Of a DNA stretch of 7,203 bases, positions 6,566-7,203 are shown piece after piece. The stretch is from Candidatus Brocadiaceae bacterium (GTDB lineage Bacteria > Planctomycetota > Brocadiia > SM23-32): assembly GCA_003567495.1 (NCBI GenBank), contig PWZK01000155.1:1-7203 (forward strand). Reading direction: 5' to 3'. Positions within the stretch are counted from its first letter, which is position 1. Each line of letters opens with the position of its first letter. A model generated the notes under the pieces. The model had not been told where the DNA came from. It was given only the letters and a program-made list of their open reading frames with translations, and did not search any database. The translations under genes and the position numbers were made by a program.

Positions 6566-6621
6566 AGGGTAAACCGTTTTTTACGGAACTCAGATACACA
6601 CTGTAAAATCCGAGTTACCCT
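6566..6621. other. Segment with nested inverted repeats (possible structured RNA)
   Basis: AGGGTAA (6566-6572) is the inverse of TTACCCT (6615-6621). Enclosed are CCGT-TTTTT-ACGG (6574-6586) and AACTC (6587-6591) with its inverse GAGTT (6612-6616). With a five-pair outer stem these make a neat three-way junction. It follows the 97-bp repeat element by five bases and could be part of the same repeat unit or a separate fold; only one copy is visible. Confidence 0.35.
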
Positions 6622-6664
6622 AAAAACACTATTTAACATATTTATTTTCAAGCCTTTTTATTAA

Positions 6665-6967
6665 CTACTGTCGTTGGTTTATGAAATAAGCGGGGTAATC
6701 CGTGCCCACCCTTCCGCCGCGAATGCGCCCTACCATGTGAGAGCCGAGGATGGCCGTCAGATTGATCAGCCAGGCAGCCGTCTCATCGGGCGCAAGATTT
6801 GATACTTCACCGCCTATATAGTGCCTGACCGAAAAGTCTGGTTTTGAGCGAGTTCGAGCCAAAGAACTGCTGATAATTTTGGGTTTTTCGTAGTCAAAAA
6901 GAAAAGAAACTTGCTTTTTCCGTCCGGCCCGGTTAATTTGCCGCACAGTCTCGCTTTCGAGACACAA
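6665..6967 (-). CDS. Doubtful small hypothetical frame
   Basis: The frame could encode 100 residues from a TTG start with GAGG four bases upstream. The best-looking part is the C-terminal 60 residues (FSVRHYIGGEVSNLAPDE, then AAWLINLTAILGSHMVG), which has a plausible codon pattern. I recognise no family in it. Against it: the last codons, YPAYFIN, are encoded by a copy of the palindromic repeat, the start is a rare codon, and it sits in insertion-sequence flank. It could be a decayed gene fragment picked up by repeat insertion. Confidence 0.2.
   Translation of the reverse strand: MCLESETVRQINRAGRKKQVSFLFDYEKPKIISSSLARTRSKPDFSVRHYIGGEVSNLAPDETAAWLINLTAILGSHMVGRIRGGRVGTDYPAYFINQRQ
6678..6702. 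repeat. Second copy of the palindrome's left half
   Basis: These 25 bases match 6430-6454 at 23 positions (TTTATGAAATAAGCGGG, then GTAATCCG in place of TTAACCCG). The copy lies 248 bases downstream in the same orientation, so the inverted-repeat element between them is bracketed by direct repeats. The right half of the palindrome is not completed here. Confidence 0.75.
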
Positions 6968-7011
6968 TCTTCCTCAATTTGGACGAAAACCTGCTTTTTA
7001 AAGACGTCTTT

Positions 7012-7203
7012 TCAGGCGGCTCGATTCAAGCCGCCTTTACTTGGAGTTTTTCTTCTCACCCGTTTTAGCGCTTTCGCCTGCAGATCGGCGCCAAGTTTCT
7101 GAAAGTTTCTGCCCAGTACCGCAAGCGCCACATAACTCTCGAAGCCTTCAATACCATGATCAAGACATCGGTCAAGCCCCTGGTTCTCAAGCGCAGCTAT
7201 CCC
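7012..7203 (-). CDS. Transposase, C-terminal fragment (runs off the right edge)
   Basis: Read on the - strand, the 63 codons visible before the TGA stop encode GIAALENQGLDRCLDHGIEGF, then ESYVALAVLGRNFQKLGADL and a basic tail. The pattern of Gly-Leu-Asp-Arg, a GIEGF turn, then a helix YVALAVLGRNFQKLG matches the C-terminal end of DDE-type insertion-sequence transposases (the ArN-x-x-x-LG helix). I believe it belongs to an IS5/ISNCY-like group, but the catalytic residues lie mainly outside the window and the exact family is open. The frame is intact as far as visible. The upstream part and the start lie beyond base 7203. A hairpin overlaps the stop codon. Confidence 0.7.
   Translation of the reverse strand, partial: GIAALENQGLDRCLDHGIEGFESYVALAVLGRNFQKLGADLQAKALKRVRRKTPSKGGLNRAA
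7014..7036 (-). terminator. Hairpin at the transposase stop codon
   Basis: AGGCGGCT (7014-7021) and AGCCGCCT (7029-7036) form a perfect eight-pair GC-rich stem with a seven-base loop, covering the last codons of the transposase frame. No U-run follows directly on the - strand (GAAAAGACGTC comes next), so termination is uncertain. It may instead protect the element's transcript end or shield it from read-through. Confidence 0.35.

Larger units (their letters stand above)
6437..7011. other. 575-base gene-poor stretch between lipoprotein gene and transposase
   Basis: No convincing gene is seen on either strand. From left to right it holds most of the 30-bp palindrome, the 97-bp inverted-repeat element, a segment able to form a three-way junction (6566-6621), AT-rich DNA (6622-6665), a 25-base direct repeat of the palindrome's left half (6678-6702), a weak - strand frame (6665-6967), a small perfect hairpin GTCTCG-CTTT-CGAGAC (6948-6963) and the palindrome AAAGACGTCTTT (7000-7011). 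The outer end of the insertion sequence probably lies in the last 100-150 bases, but its terminal repeat cannot be identified with the other end missing. Confidence 0.6.

Noticed and set aside
6400..6651. 83-residue - strand frame over the hairpin element
   Set aside because: It reads through the palindrome and inverted repeat and overlaps the end of the lipoprotein gene; no protein-like features.
6911..7102. 63-residue + strand frame at the right end
   Set aside because: It overlaps the transposase fragment antisense and the insertion-sequence flank, with no ribosome binding site or recognisable motif.

Overview
The window carries a compact run of housekeeping genes on the + strand, followed by a gene-poor right end with repeats and the tail of an insertion sequence. 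Gene order is cmk (cytidylate kinase), plsC-type acyltransferase, rpsA (ribosomal protein S1), apt (adenine phosphoribosyltransferase), then a large predicted lipoprotein. At the right edge a transposase gene enters on the - strand, and only its last 63 codons are present. The cmk, plsC-like and rpsA trio is an arrangement seen in many bacteria. Together with the GGAATG/CATTCC-type noncoding repeats at the left edge and the S1 protein with a long Glu/Lys tail, it suggests a Gram-negative bacterium from an uncultured lineage. A Planctomycetota/Phycisphaerae-like origin is my best guess, but it rests on general resemblance and not on a search.

Layout: 1-155 is noncoding and holds short inverted and direct AT/GGAATG repeats. 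Bases 156-830 are cmk, 831-960 a dispersed repeat copy plus an AT-rich leader, and 961-1614 the plsC-like gene. Bases 1615-1725 are a leader for rpsA with a promoter-like site and a ribosome binding site. Bases 1726-3762 are rpsA, 3782-4312 apt and 4331-6436 the lipoprotein gene. Bases 6437-7011 contain a 30-bp perfect palindrome, a roughly 97-bp imperfect inverted-repeat element, a further structured segment, a doubtful small frame and IS-flanking sequence. Bases 7012-7203 are the transposase fragment.

The first four genes serve basic growth: CMP/dCMP phosphorylation, phosphatidic acid synthesis, translation initiation and adenine salvage. The rpsA-apt-lipoprotein spacing is tight (19 and 18 bp), so these three may share a transcript. 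The lipoprotein has no close relative I recognise. It combines two LPP20-like modules, a short helical repeat region, an Ig-like module and a C-terminal module resembling the CsgG/LpoB/FlgT group of envelope lipoproteins.

The most interesting noncoding signal is a repeat family whose members start exactly at the stop codons of cmk and of the lipoprotein gene. The two copies align without gaps over 95 bp at about 73% identity. They show two compensatory base-pair changes in an internal stem, which suggests a structured RNA-forming repeat comparable in style to ERIC/REP elements.
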